From NCBI GenBank assembly GCA_025454795.1, contig JALONT010000016.1, positions 1 to 64,000 of the forward strand: DNA of 64,000 bases, given 5' to 3'. Each line of letters begins with the position of its first letter. The first letter of the stretch is position 1. This DNA comes from Bacteroidales bacterium (GTDB taxonomy: Bacteria; Bacteroidota; Bacteroidia; Bacteroidales; VadinHA17). The position numbers and the translations under genes were made by a program. This document shows positions 8,454 to 18,364 of the stretch, piece by piece. The notes under the pieces were generated by a model. That model was not told where the DNA came from and did no database searches. It worked only from the letters and a program-made list of their open reading frames with translations.

Positions 8454-10226
8454 ATGAAAATATTGCGCACCTTCGACCTCCTGGAAAGATTCAGGGAAAA
8501 TTATATCAAAGATGATGTTCTGTGCTTTAAGAAAAACGGTACATGGATGAAATTCAGTACCCGGGATTATATCGATTATTCATACAACTTCTGTTACGGG
8601 CTATGTGAATCAGGCTTCAAGAAAGGTGATAAGATAATTACGGTAACTGCTAACCGACCTGAATGGAACTTTGTCGATATGGGAATGTCAATGATCGGTA
8701 TTATTCATGTACCGGTTTTTACTTCCCTCTCAACACAGGAATTTGAATTCATAATTAAAAATTCAGGGGCAGGGATGATCCTTATTTCTGATAAAAAGCT
8801 TTATAAATGCATGCTGCAGGCTCTTACAAATGCGGGGGTTACTGACAGGGTTTTCACATTCGATATTGTTGAAGGTGTAAAGAACTGGCTGGAAATTGTC
8901 GAAAAAGGTAAAAGGTGCTCTGAAAAAACAAAAGAATATGTGGAAAAAGAGAAAACTCTGATAAGGAGCGAAGACTTTGCAACACTCATATATACTTCAG
9001 GAACTACCGGTAAATCAAAAGGTGTAATGCTGTCACATAAAAACATGGTAAGCAATTTTCTTTCCGCAGCATCGGTCTTTAAACTTTGCCCTTCTGATAA
9101 ATACCTGAGTATCCTTCCGTTATGCCATGTCGGCGGACGAATGGGCAACTACCAGACCCAATACAGCGGATGCAGCATCTATTATGCCGAAAACATGGGT
9201 ACTATCGCTGTCAATATGCAGGAGATAAAACCTGACGGCTTCGATGCCGTTCCCAGGGTATTGGAGAAATTCTATGATGTCATTATCTCAAAGGGAAAGA
9301 ATCTTACCGGAATAAAAAAATCATTATTCTTCTGGGCCGTTGATCTTGGCCTGAAATATAATCCCTTCGGCGAAAACGGCTGGATCTATGAGCAAAAGCT
9401 GAAGATCGCCGACAAGCTCATATTCAGTAAGTGGAGACATGCTCTCGGAGACAAAGTAAGAATTGTCGGGTGCGGCGGTGCAAGCCTTCAGCCGAGGCTT
9501 GAGAGGATATTCTGGGCAGCCGGAATAAAGATTATAAACATGTATGGTCTTACCGAGACCTCCCCCATAATAACGATAAACAGGGTCGAAAAAGGGAAGG
9601 TAAAACTGGGTTCAGTCGGTATGGTTATAGAGGACGTAGAGATAAAAATAGCTGATGATGGAGAGATCCTTTGTAAAGGACCAAACGTGATGATCGGATA
9701 TTATAATGATCCTGATCTGACGAAATCAGTTTTCGATGAAGAGGGATGGTTCCATACCGGGGACATTGGTCATATTGAAGATGAAAAATTCCTGATGGTC
9801 ACTGACAGAAAAAAGGAGATATTCAAACTTTCGAACGGGAAATTCATTGCACCTCAGATAATCGAAAATATATTTAAGGAATCACCATTGATTGACCAGC
9901 TTATGGTCATCGGAGAAAATGAGAAGTTTGCCAGTGCACTTATATCACCCAATTTCAAATATTTTAATGACTGGAAGAGATCCAAAAACATATCTTTTGC
10001 AGATAATGAAGAGCTTATTCAAAATTCTCAGATCCAGTCACTTTTCTCAGCCGACGTAGAAAAATTCAATAAACGCCTTAATCCGCACGAAAGAATCAAC
10101 AGGTACAGGCTTGTAAAGGATGAATGGAGTCCTGCATCCGGAGAACTATCCGCGACACTTAAACTCCGGAGGCAATATATCCAGGAAAAATACAAGGCAA
10201 TAGTGACACAGGTTTACATGAAGTAA
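8454..10226 (+). CDS. Long-chain fatty acid--CoA ligase (AMP-forming)
   Basis: 590-aa member of the ANL adenylating superfamily, expected to activate fatty acids with ATP and CoA at the membrane. The P-loop-like motif IYTSGTTGKSKGVMLSH lies at about 179-195, the A5 motif MYGLTETSP at about 362-370 and the A7-A8 motifs GWFHTGDIG and TDRKKEIFKLSNGK at about 434-465. The C-terminal catalytic Lys domain ends in GELSATLKLRRQYI. It is monocistronic by appearance: the next gene starts 128 nt later. The Bacteroidota long-chain acyl-CoA synthetase type fits best, but acyl chain preference is unknown. Confidence 0.9.
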   Translation: MKILRTFDLLERFRENYIKDDVLCFKKNGTWMKFSTRDYIDYSYNFCYGLCESGFKKGDKIITVTANRPEWNFVDMGMSMIGIIHVPVFTSLSTQEFEFIIKNSGAGMILISDKKLYKCMLQALTNAGVTDRVFTFDIVEGVKNWLEIVEKGKRCSEKTKEYVEKEKTLIRSEDFATLIYTSGTTGKSKGVMLSHKNMVSNFLSAASVFKLCPSDKYLSILPLCHVGGRMGNYQTQYSGCSIYYAENMGTIAVNMQEIKPDGFDAVPRVLEKFYDVIISKGKNLTGIKKSLFFWAVDLGLKYNPFGENGWIYEQKLKIADKLIFSKWRHALGDKVRIVGCGGASLQPRLERIFWAAGIKIINMYGLTETSPIITINRVEKGKVKLGSVGMVIEDVEIKIADDGEILCKGPNVMIGYYNDPDLTKSVFDEEGWFHTGDIGHIEDEKFLMVTDRKKEIFKLSNGKFIAPQIIENIFKESPLIDQLMVIGENEKFASALISPNFKYFNDWKRSKNISFADNEELIQNSQIQSLFSADVEKFNKRLNPHERINRYRLVKDEWSPASGELSATLKLRRQYIQEKYKAIVTQVYMK

Positions 10227-10354
10227 TTAATATTCACCTATTTACAGTTCTGTGCTGCAGGAACGTTCTGCGTTACTCCTTCACACTCTGGGGAAGTCCC
10301 GAAAGCTATCCGAAGGAAGGGGGTTAAACAGATTATTACAATAATTAAAAAGAT

Positions 10355-11527
10355 ATGCAAATCCTCAAAGTAGAAGACAGAAAATCAGAAAAGATGTTTC
10401 TTGATACAGCCAGGGTTATTTATAAAAATGACAATACCTGGGTTTGTCCGCTTGACAATGATATTAAATCAGTATTTAATCCCTCCATGAACCCATATTT
10501 TAAACACGGAATGGTTCAAAGATGGGTACTTACTGATGAAAATAAATGCCTGAACGGCCGGATTGCTGCTTTCATTGATCATAATCTTGCAGGCTCATAT
10601 GATCAGCCAACAGGAGGAATTGGATTCTTTGAATGCATCGATGATGAGCCATCTGCCTTCCTTCTTTTCAATACGGCCAGAGACTGGTTGAGGGAGAAAG
10701 GAATGGAAGCCATGGACGGACCAATAAATTTTGGTGAAACAGATAAATACTGGGGTCTGCTGGTTAAAGGCTTCACCCACCCCTCGTTCGATGTACCATA
10801 CAATCCTCCCTACTACCAGCAATTGTTTCAATCATACGGCTTCAGGACTTATTATAAGATGGAAGGATTTCACCTTGATATCACTAAACCTCTGCCCGAA
10901 AGGTTTATTAAAATTGCTGAGTGGGTTGCCAGGAAACCTGGCTATTCATTCAGGCATTTTACATGGGAAGAGGAGGAAAGATTTACAATGGACTTTGCCC
11001 GGGTATTTAATGAAGCCTGGGCTTCTTTCAAGATCCATTTCGAGCCCCTGGAAGCGGATTATATAAAAGGGGTCCTGAAGAAAGCAAAGGCAATAATTGA
11101 TGAAGAATTCATCTGGCTTGCATATTTTGAAGAAAAACCAATAGCAATATACCTGATGTTCCCTGATGTAAATCAGATATTTAAACACCTGAACGGGAAA
11201 ATGAATATCATTAACATGTTCAGATTTCTCTATCTGAAGAAACGAAAAACTATGACAAGGGCAAAAGGTATGCTGATGGGTGTTATTCCAAAATTCCAGG
11301 GGCTGGGCATTGAATCTGCATTTATCTTAAACCTCGTGAAAGTTTTCAAAAACAAACCTCATTATACTGAAATTGAATTCTCGTGGGTTGCAGATTTCAA
11401 TCCCAAAATGAGAAAAGTATTTATTTCAGTAGGCAGTGACCCGGTAAAACATTATATAACGTACAGATACCTTTTCGACAGGAATAAGGAGTTTAAACGG
11501 TACCCGATACCTGACATTAAAGTTTGA
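10355..11527 (+). CDS. GNAT-like N-acyltransferase superfamily protein
   Basis: 390-aa soluble protein of a family seen in many Bacteroidota and often labelled N-acetyltransferase. The first half carries WVCPLDNDIKSVFNP and GRIAAFIDHN then GGIGFFECIDD, a GNAT-like beta-strand pattern. The second half contains a second GNAT-like core (FIWLAYFEEKPIAIYLMFPD, RAKGMLMGVIPKFQGLGIES). The last of these resembles an acetyl-CoA-binding R/Q-x-x-G-x-G/A loop in degenerate form. Substrate unknown. Its stop codon is overlapped by a tandem 16-bp repeat. Confidence 0.65.
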   Translation: MQILKVEDRKSEKMFLDTARVIYKNDNTWVCPLDNDIKSVFNPSMNPYFKHGMVQRWVLTDENKCLNGRIAAFIDHNLAGSYDQPTGGIGFFECIDDEPSAFLLFNTARDWLREKGMEAMDGPINFGETDKYWGLLVKGFTHPSFDVPYNPPYYQQLFQSYGFRTYYKMEGFHLDITKPLPERFIKIAEWVARKPGYSFRHFTWEEEERFTMDFARVFNEAWASFKIHFEPLEADYIKGVLKKAKAIIDEEFIWLAYFEEKPIAIYLMFPDVNQIFKHLNGKMNIINMFRFLYLKKRKTMTRAKGMLMGVIPKFQGLGIESAFILNLVKVFKNKPHYTEIEFSWVADFNPKMRKVFISVGSDPVKHYITYRYLFDRNKEFKRYPIPDIKV

Positions 11528-11614
11528 AGTGACTAAAGTTTGGAGTGACTAAAGTTAATTCGTTAGCTTTGTAAAACTCTGGGCACTCTAAACTTTAGTC
11601 ACTTTAGTCACTTT
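11523..11614. repeat. Tandem 16-mer and its inverted copy forming a long hairpin
   Basis: TTTGAAGTGACTAAAG (11523-11538) is followed directly by TTTGGAGTGACTAAAG (11539-11554). The complementary arm AACTTTAGTCACTTTAGTC with further CACTTT follows at 11591-11614. The left arm starts inside the stop codon of the acyltransferase gene and the right arm ends 4 nt before the next start codon. The hairpin would therefore fill the whole intergenic space. The loop carries a promoter-like TAGCTTTG. Confidence 0.75.
11564..11571 (+). promoter_or_regulatory. Putative -7 element (TAnnTTTG) for the CrtI-like gene
   Basis: TAGCTTTG matches the Bacteroidota sigma-ABfr -7 consensus TAnnTTTG and lies 48 nt upstream of the start codon, in the loop of the hairpin described above. 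No good -33 TTTG at the usual distance is apparent, so this is tentative. Confidence 0.4.
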
Positions 11615-11618
11615 CTAG

Positions 11619-13070
11619 ATGAAATATGATATTATTATAATCGGGGCAGGCCTTGGAGGATTGATAGCCGGAGCCAAGCTTTCGAAAGAAGGAAAAAGAG
11701 TTCTTCTTCTGGAACAACATAACCGGCCCGGGGGGTGTGCAACCAATTTTAGAAGAGGCGATTTCACGCTGGAAGTCGGATTGCATGAAATGGATGGCCC
11801 CTCTCCCCGCGACATGAAATCCAGAATATTCAATGACCTGGATATCTTCGATAATGTGGAATTTATCAGAGTCCCCGAGTTCTACAGGTTCATGAATGGC
11901 AGGTATTCTGTTACCATACCGCATGATCCGGCTGAAGCAACAGAAATATTATCAGGATTATTCCCTGGTGAGATCAATGGGATCAAGGCATATTTTGAAC
12001 AGATTCTCAATCCAAAAAAGAAACCATCTGAAAATGACAGGCAGGATAAAAGTCTCGGGGAATTTCTGGATTCTATAATCAAAAACGATGATCTGAAACT
12101 GATCCTTCTGGGTAATCTCGGATATTTTCACGACGATCCTTATACACTCTCGCTGGGGTACTATTCTGTTGCCCAGGGAAGCTACTATAAGGGTGGTGCC
12201 AGTTTTATTAAAGGCGGCTCACAGAAACTCTCGGATTATCTTGCCGGGTACATAAGAAGTCATGGCGGAGAAGTACTTTTAAACCATCTTGTCACCGGGT
12301 TTAATGCTCATGACAATAAGGTAACAGGTGTTGTATACAAAAAGAAAAGCGGCTCCGGGGCAGGCAGCATGGAAGCGCATGCTGATGAAATCATTGCAAA
12401 TAATGCTATCCCGAATATCGCAGAACTACTTCCTGCTGAATATGGGATGGAACTGAAAAATGAAATCAGGGATATACCAAGAGGTGCTTCACTTCTCTCG
12501 GTCTATTTTGGATTCAACAGGTCTCTTAAAGAGCTGGGACACAATTATTACTCCACTTTCATTTATGACAGCTCTGTAAAATCCCAGGCAGATATTCTGA
12601 GAAACAACAGGGATGATTTCTCAAGGCGCAGCTTTACTTTTGTCGATTATGGTCAGATTGATTCGGGCCTGGCCCCCGCAGGTAAAAGTGTCGGGGCTGT
12701 TTGTTGTGTTGATTATCTGGCTGACTGGGAGAAGCTTACAAGACAGGAGTATGATCTTAAGAAACAAAAGGGAGCTTCGGAGTTCATTGAAAGGCTGGAG
12801 AAATTAATTCCCGGAATAAAAAACACAATTGAATATTATGAAGCAGGTACTTCAGCATCAGTTAAGCGTTATACACTTAATCCGGGAGGTGAGGTTTATG
12901 GTTTTGCACAAACTCCCTCGAGGAGAATTATCGAATCCTTTAAATCCCTTGATAACCTGCATTTTGCATCTGCCTGGGGAAAAACAGGAGGTGGCTTCTC
13001 AGGAGTTATTTTTGGAGGTTACCTGTGTGCAGTGAATATACTCAGGAAGAGATCTCCTCAGAAACTTTAA
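11619..13070 (+). CDS. FAD-dependent phytoene desaturase/retinol saturase-like oxidoreductase
   Basis: 483-aa flavoprotein of the CrtI/CrtO/prolycopene isomerase superfamily. The N-terminal dinucleotide-binding motif IIGAGLGGLIAGAKLSKEG (residues about 6-24) is followed by EQHNRPGGCA, typical of this family. The C-terminal FASAWGKTGGGFSGVIFGG is the second FAD-contacting segment. No carotenoid biosynthesis genes (crtB, crtE) are nearby, so a role in carotenoid or isoprenoid modification is only one option; saturation of another lipid is possible. It converges on the kup gene with one base between stop codons. Confidence 0.82.
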   Translation: MKYDIIIIGAGLGGLIAGAKLSKEGKRVLLLEQHNRPGGCATNFRRGDFTLEVGLHEMDGPSPRDMKSRIFNDLDIFDNVEFIRVPEFYRFMNGRYSVTIPHDPAEATEILSGLFPGEINGIKAYFEQILNPKKKPSENDRQDKSLGEFLDSIIKNDDLKLILLGNLGYFHDDPYTLSLGYYSVAQGSYYKGGASFIKGGSQKLSDYLAGYIRSHGGEVLLNHLVTGFNAHDNKVTGVVYKKKSGSGAGSMEAHADEIIANNAIPNIAELLPAEYGMELKNEIRDIPRGASLLSVYFGFNRSLKELGHNYYSTFIYDSSVKSQADILRNNRDDFSRRSFTFVDYGQIDSGLAPAGKSVGAVCCVDYLADWEKLTRQEYDLKKQKGASEFIERLEKLIPGIKNTIEYYEAGTSASVKRYTLNPGGEVYGFAQTPSRRIIESFKSLDNLHFASAWGKTGGGFSGVIFGGYLCAVNILRKRSPQKL

Positions 13071-13071
13071 A

Positions 13072-15024
13072 TCAGGCTTCCTCCTTTCGTTCAATTCTCC
13101 TGGCAACCAGTTGATTAATGATGATAGGAACCTTTTCAACGATTGTGTTTGTGGAATCAAGGTGAAGGGCTTTATCTTCCGGAATGCTTATATGCCTGAC
13201 AATATCCTGGATGGCCAGAATTAAATTCTCGGTATTTGAAAGTTTAAAATCACGCAGCATTATGCGGTCAAGTACAACAAACTTGAAATCTGCCGGGAAT
13301 CCGTATTTCTTCAGAGAATCGAAACTGCTTTCAAGCTTTATTTCACCTGTCCTTACAAGATCTTCAAGAACCTCCCTGAAATAGAGATTTATTTTCGGAT
13401 CTACCTTGAACCCGATATGAAAGTCGACCCTGATCAGGACTCCTGGTATAATATGATTGACCTTATATTCAAACCTGTGGGGCTCATCTACCCTGTCAAC
13501 ATGAAGGAGCCAGAAAGTATCAGCCCTTTTGGGCTGCTTTTTGAATATTGAGTAAATCACTTTTGACTCCACCTGATCCTGTCGGTTTGCCTTGATAATA
13601 TAAACAAGATTGGAAGCAATCTTCGGAACACTTTTATCTCTTTTCAGATCTTTAAACAGTTCAATGTAGTCTCCAAGATTTATAAATGTAATGTAGCGGT
13701 TCTTGATTTTTCTGGCGAAATACCACCCGAACATTATGAGGAAATATAATGCTGCCATCAGAAGCGTGAACCACCCGCCATATTTGAATTTATGAAGATT
13801 TGCAATAAGAAAGCCTCCTTCAATTGTAAGAAAAAAAAGCATAACCAGAAATGCCAGCCGGTGATCCAAACCGCTTTGAATCAAGTAATATGACAACAGC
13901 AATGTCGTCATTATCATAGTGATAGTAATCGCCAGACCGTATGCTGCTTCCATATTGGCCGATTCCCTGAAGAATATAACCACCAGGCTGCACATTATCC
14001 AGAGAGACCAGTTTACGAAAGGCAGATAAACCTGGCCTTTGACAAATGTCGGATTTAAGATTTTTACCTTAGGCCAGAAGTTAAGTGATACCGCTTCGTT
14101 GATGAGTGTGAACGAACCGCTTATGAGTGCCTGGCTTGCAATTATGGCTGCTGCAGTGGAGATAATTATTCCGGGTAAAAGGAACCATTTCGGCATTATT
14201 GAGAAAAAGGGAATAATTTCTGTCCCGGGTGAATAGTTCATGAGAAGCCATGCCCCCTGACCGAAATAATTGAGTAGCAGTGTTGTTTTTACAAATATCC
14301 AGGAAACCCGAATGTTGCTCCGACCGCAGTGTCCAAGGTCTGAATAGAGAGCCTCAGCTCCTGTGGTACAAAGGAAGACAGCACCTAACAGTATGAAGCC
14401 TCCAGGATATTCGGTCAGGAACCGGATCACATAAACAGGACTCAGAGCACGAAAAATCTCAGGGTAATGGATAACCTGTGTAAATCCCAGGATACCGAGC
14501 ATCAGAAACCAGATAACCATCATGGGGCCAAAAGCAAAACCGACAACATTGGTCCCGAATTGCTGCATGAAAAAAAGCGCGGCAAAAATCACAAGCACAA
14601 TCGGTATAACCGATATATCCGGATTAAACATTCTTAATCCTTCTATTGATGAGGTAACAGTAATGGCAGGTGTTATAACACCATCGGCAAGCAGTGCAGC
14701 ACCTCCAATCATTGTCAGAATTGCTGCCCATGCAGATTTTCTCCTGATAAGGGCAAATAAAGCAAAGATGCCTCCCTCTCCCTTATTATCTGCACGGAGC
14801 GTGATAAAAACATATTTAGTTGTAGTCTGTAAAGTGAGTGTCCAGAAAACGCATGATAAAGCTCCATATATCAGGAGTTCATTAAATTCTTTGGCGCTTC
14901 CGACAATTGCCTTGATTGTATAAAGAGGGCTCGTCCCGATATCACCGTAAACAATACCAAGAGTAACAAGCAGCCCTGCAAATGAGAGTTTCCTGATATC
15001 AAGATGGCTTCCCTGCCCTTTCAT
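13072..15024 (-). CDS. kup: Low-affinity potassium transporter Kup (paralogue 1)
   Basis: Inner-membrane K+ uptake protein of the KUP/HAK/KT family. The family start GIVYGDIGTSPLYT is at about residues 22-35, followed by RADNKGEGGIFAL, GGAALLADGVITPAITVTS and GAVFLCTTGAEALYSDLGH, then a soluble C-terminal domain of about 200 aa. About twelve membrane segments are evident. An upstream in-frame TTG (15069) would add 15 residues that do not align with the neighbouring paralogue, so I chose ATG 15024. It lies downstream of a second kup on the same strand, with strong sequence similarity throughout; probably a tandem duplication. Confidence 0.92.
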   Translation of the reverse strand: MKGQGSHLDIRKLSFAGLLVTLGIVYGDIGTSPLYTIKAIVGSAKEFNELLIYGALSCVFWTLTLQTTTKYVFITLRADNKGEGGIFALFALIRRKSAWAAILTMIGGAALLADGVITPAITVTSSIEGLRMFNPDISVIPIVLVIFAALFFMQQFGTNVVGFAFGPMMVIWFLMLGILGFTQVIHYPEIFRALSPVYVIRFLTEYPGGFILLGAVFLCTTGAEALYSDLGHCGRSNIRVSWIFVKTTLLLNYFGQGAWLLMNYSPGTEIIPFFSIMPKWFLLPGIIISTAAAIIASQALISGSFTLINEAVSLNFWPKVKILNPTFVKGQVYLPFVNWSLWIMCSLVVIFFRESANMEAAYGLAITITMIMTTLLLSYYLIQSGLDHRLAFLVMLFFLTIEGGFLIANLHKFKYGGWFTLLMAALYFLIMFGWYFARKIKNRYITFINLGDYIELFKDLKRDKSVPKIASNLVYIIKANRQDQVESKVIYSIFKKQPKRADTFWLLHVDRVDEPHRFEYKVNHIIPGVLIRVDFHIGFKVDPKINLYFREVLEDLVRTGEIKLESSFDSLKKYGFPADFKFVVLDRIMLRDFKLSNTENLILAIQDIVRHISIPEDKALHLDSTNTIVEKVPIIINQLVARRIERKEEA

Positions 15025-15099
15025 AACCAAATTATCAAATTCAATTCCAGTCCCGTATAAAACCAGCAATGGTAATATCCTTCAAATTCAGAGAGCTTT

Positions 15100-17043
15100 T
15101 CACTGCATCCGCTTGATCCTGTAAGGGACAGGCAGGTCGATAGTGATCGGAACCTGTTCAATTATTGTATTAGTTGAATCCAGATTGAGTGTCCTTATGT
15201 CCGTAATGCTGAGTTTTCTCACAACACCGTTAAGAGCCAGTATAAAATTCTCCCAGTTTGAAAGCGTAAAATCACGTGACATTATTCTATCGATAAGTAT
15301 AAACTTAAAATCACCCTCCAAATCATGTTTTCTGAGAGAATCATAACTGCTGTTCAGCTTAATCTCCCCTGAATCAACAAGATCCTCAAGAACCTCTTTG
15401 AAATAAAGGTTAATCTTTGGCTCTACTTTAAAGCCTATACGGAAATCAATTCTTATAAGTATTCCGGGAATTATCTGTGTAACCTGGTAATCGAACCTAT
15501 TTGGTTCAGTTACCTTATCGACGTGAAGTAACCAGTAGGTATCAGCCCTTTTAGGCTGTTTGTGAAAGATTGAATAAATTACCTTCGACTCAACCTGGTC
15601 GTGCCTGTTGGCACGGATAATATAAACAAGATTAGTCGCAAGTCGCGGAACAGACTCATCTTTACTCAGATCCCTGAAAAGATCGAGGTATTTATCAAGA
15701 TCGGCAAATGTAATATACCTGTTCTTTATTTTTCTGCCGAAATACCATCCAAACATTACAAGGAAATAGAGTGATGCAAGCAGTAATGTAAGCCATCCTC
15801 CGTACTTAAATTTGTAAAGGTTAGCTATCAGAAAACTTCCCTCTAAGGTCAGATAGGTCATGAATAGCAATAATACAAGCCTGTGGTTCAGTCCTTTCTG
15901 AAGCAGGAAGTAGGAAAGGAGAAGTGTGGTCATTATCTCCGCAATTGTAATTGCAAGCCCATAAGCCGCATTCATATTTGACGACTCTTTAAATGAGAAT
16001 ACAACCAGGCTGCATGCTATCCAGAGAAACCAGTTTACAAACGGTATATAAACCTGGCCTCTCACATAAGTAGGGTGTAAAATCCTGACTTTGGGCCAGA
16101 AGTTGAGAGACACGGCTTCACCTATCAGTGTAAATGATCCGCTGATAATTGCCTGGCTGGCTATGATGGCTGCTGCCGTTGCAAGTCCTACACCGGGAAT
16201 CAGGAACCATTTCGGCATCATTTCAAAAAACGGGTTAATATAAGTACCCGGTTCAATATTCATCATAAGCCAGGCTCCCTGCCCAAAATAGTTCAGCAGA
16301 AGGGCTATTTTGACGAATATCCATGAAACCCTGATGTTTGCTCTCCCACAATGTCCGAGGTCGGCATACAGTGCCTCAGCTCCCGTTGTCGCAAGAAAGA
16401 CAGCTCCCAATAAAATAAAACCCCCGGGATATTCGGTAAGGAACCGGTAAGCATATACAGGATTAAGGGCGTTCAGAATATCGGGATATAATATTAACTG
16501 GGAAAATCCCAGAACTGCAAGTGTAAGAAACCAGATCACCATTATTGGTCCGAAGGAGCTCCCCACAAAATTGGTCCCGAACTGTTGAATAAAGAAGAGA
16601 GCACCGAGAATTATAAGTACAATCGGAACTACCGGAATATCAGGATTAAACAACTTTAACCCTTCAATTGAAGATGTAACTGTGATTGATGGAGAAATTA
16701 CCCCATCTGCTAAAAGTGCGGCTCCGCCAACCATTGTCAGGATAGCGGCCCATGACGATTTTTCCTTAATGAGGGCATAGAGGGCGAAGATGCCACCTTC
16801 ACCGTTATTGTCAGCCCGCAATGTAATTATGATATACTTTATTGTTGTGGATAGGGTTAAAGTCCAGAAAATACAGGAGAGGGCTCCATAAATTAAGAGC
16901 TGGTTGAAATTTTCTGCACCCCCGGCAATAATAGCCCTCATGGTATACAGAGGACTGGTGCCAAGATCACCGAATACTATTCCGAGGGTCACAAGTGCAC
17001 CAGCCAGAGAGAGCTTTTTGATATCCGGATGTCGCTGAGCCAT
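15100..17043 (-). CDS. kup: Low-affinity potassium transporter Kup (paralogue 2)
   Basis: 647-aa K+ transporter with the same architecture as its neighbour: GIVFGDLGTSPLYT at about residues 20-33, RADNNGEGGIFALYAL, LLADGVISPSITVTSS, LATTGAEALYADLGH and a cytosolic C-terminal domain with SKVIYSIFHKQPKRADTYW. It is the promoter-proximal copy: TAACTTTG lies just upstream, and the second kup follows after 75 nt. The pair sits 1.7 kb from the kdp locus, giving three K+ uptake systems in 14 kb. Whether the paralogues differ in affinity or in H+ coupling cannot be read here. Confidence 0.93.
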   Translation of the reverse strand: MAQRHPDIKKLSLAGALVTLGIVFGDLGTSPLYTMRAIIAGGAENFNQLLIYGALSCIFWTLTLSTTIKYIIITLRADNNGEGGIFALYALIKEKSSWAAILTMVGGAALLADGVISPSITVTSSIEGLKLFNPDIPVVPIVLIILGALFFIQQFGTNFVGSSFGPIMVIWFLTLAVLGFSQLILYPDILNALNPVYAYRFLTEYPGGFILLGAVFLATTGAEALYADLGHCGRANIRVSWIFVKIALLLNYFGQGAWLMMNIEPGTYINPFFEMMPKWFLIPGVGLATAAAIIASQAIISGSFTLIGEAVSLNFWPKVRILHPTYVRGQVYIPFVNWFLWIACSLVVFSFKESSNMNAAYGLAITIAEIMTTLLLSYFLLQKGLNHRLVLLLFMTYLTLEGSFLIANLYKFKYGGWLTLLLASLYFLVMFGWYFGRKIKNRYITFADLDKYLDLFRDLSKDESVPRLATNLVYIIRANRHDQVESKVIYSIFHKQPKRADTYWLLHVDKVTEPNRFDYQVTQIIPGILIRIDFRIGFKVEPKINLYFKEVLEDLVDSGEIKLNSSYDSLRKHDLEGDFKFILIDRIMSRDFTLSNWENFILALNGVVRKLSITDIRTLNLDSTNTIIEQVPITIDLPVPYRIKRMQ

Positions 17044-17059
17044 TATTTCTTAAAGGACG

Positions 17060-17067
17060 CAAAGTTA
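17060..17067 (-). promoter_or_regulatory. Putative -7 element (TAnnTTTG) for the kup pair
   Basis: Minus-strand TAACTTTG lies 16 nt upstream of the ATG of the first kup, matching the Bacteroidota -7 consensus. A second candidate on the + strand, TATATTTG at 17106-17113, could serve the divergent capA-like gene. Both are short motifs in AT-rich DNA and so are tentative. Confidence 0.4.
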
Positions 17068-17141
17068 TAAATTTAGATACACATTATGATTTTAGCCAAT
17101 AAGATTATATTTGTGAATTCTGAGTGAGCATATACTTAAAT

Positions 17142-18305
17142 ATGGATAGTAAACAAAAAACCGGCATGCACAGGATTCTTTTAAACTCCGTTTTTCTCCT
17201 CATTATCGCAGTGCCTGGCTCAGGACAGGTTCAAATTCCCTGCGAACAGAAGGTTTCATTTCTTTTCATAGGTGATATTATGGGCCATGATGAACAGATA
17301 TGGTCAGCTGAAAACAGGGAGACTCGTACATATAATTATGATGATGTATTTACTTTTATAAAACCCCTGATCTCAGAAGCCGATATTGCAATAGCAAATT
17401 TTGAAGTAACCCTGGCAGGTCTTCCTTATAAGGGATACCCTCAGTTCAGCTCGCCTGCAGCTCTCGCAGATGCCTGCCGGAATGCGGGAATCGATTACCT
17501 GGTAACTGCGAATAACCATTCAGCCGATCGTGGAAAGAACGGTATAATTGGTACTATAAACCGGCTCGACAGCCTTGGTATCCCGCATACCGGGACATTT
17601 ACTGATGAGGCTTCAAGAGACTCTCTTCAACCATTGATGATAAGAAAGAACGGTATTTCAGCTGCACTGCTGAATTATACTTATGGTACAAACGGTATCA
17701 AAGTACCAGAACCTGTAATTGTAAATATGCTGGACAAGAACCTGATAACCAGGGATATCGAAAAAGCCTGGAAAATGAATCCGGATATTATCATCCTGTT
17801 CCTTCACTGGGGTACAGAATATGATACTATACCATCAGATAGCCAGGAGGAGCTGGCAAGCTATTTTTTCTCAAAAGGTGTCGGTCTGATCATAGGTTCA
17901 CATCCTCATGTGCTTCAGAAAATGATCTGGTACAAAGAAGATCCGGTTTTTAATAGTAAAGCGGTAATTTACTCCCTTGGCAATTTTATTACAAATCAAA
18001 GAAAGCCAAAGACCGATGGGGGATCAATGGTCAGGATTGAACTGACAAAGAAAGAAAAGAGTGTCTCTGTTTCAAAAGCAGGATTCTACCTTACCTGGGT
18101 TTATACCCCGATAATCAGGTACAGGAAGAAGTTTTATATACTTCCATGTTCTGAATTTGAGAACAGGGCTGATTTTTTTACTCATCCTAGTGATTATGTC
18201 CAGATGAAGAAATTCGTAAATGATTCAAGAAGACTGCTTTATGAACAGAATATTAATTTCAGCGAGTATATCTTTAATGCAAATAATTGGCTGTTAAATA
18301 ATTAA
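17142..18305 (+). CDS. CapA-family (PGA_cap) metallophosphatase-like exported protein
   Basis: Exported protein of the CapA/PgsA family, related to calcineurin-like phosphoesterases and linked in other species to poly-gamma-glutamate capsule anchoring. An N-terminal signal (LLNSVFLLIIAVPGSGQ) is followed by the family motifs FIGDIMGHD, IANFEVTLAG, TANNHSADRG, LHWGTEYD, GSHPHVLQ and YSLGNFI, in order; these carry the metal-binding Asp, Asn and His residues. A GTG at 17124 is possible, but ATG 17142 gives a cleaner signal peptide. No capB or capC is present, so capsule synthesis is not implied. Function beyond the fold is unknown. Confidence 0.85.
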   Translation: MDSKQKTGMHRILLNSVFLLIIAVPGSGQVQIPCEQKVSFLFIGDIMGHDEQIWSAENRETRTYNYDDVFTFIKPLISEADIAIANFEVTLAGLPYKGYPQFSSPAALADACRNAGIDYLVTANNHSADRGKNGIIGTINRLDSLGIPHTGTFTDEASRDSLQPLMIRKNGISAALLNYTYGTNGIKVPEPVIVNMLDKNLITRDIEKAWKMNPDIIILFLHWGTEYDTIPSDSQEELASYFFSKGVGLIIGSHPHVLQKMIWYKEDPVFNSKAVIYSLGNFITNQRKPKTDGGSMVRIELTKKEKSVSVSKAGFYLTWVYTPIIRYRKKFYILPCSEFENRADFFTHPSDYVQMKKFVNDSRRLLYEQNINFSEYIFNANNWLLNN

Positions 18306-18364
18306 CAACCTATCTGGAATGCTGCTGCAATATTTCTCATCTATCCATCAGCCTATATTATCTT

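Noticed and set aside
10250-10330. Near-palindrome GCAGGAACGTTCTGC and CCTTC/GAAGG pairs after the acyl-CoA ligase gene
   Set aside because: Stems are short or imperfect and lack a T-run, so a terminator call is not justified.
15265-15285. CACGTG-containing sequence as a possible parS site
   Set aside because: Only the central CACGTG is present; the flanking bases do not form the TGTTNCACGTGNAACA palindrome, and it lies within kup, 29 kb from parAB.
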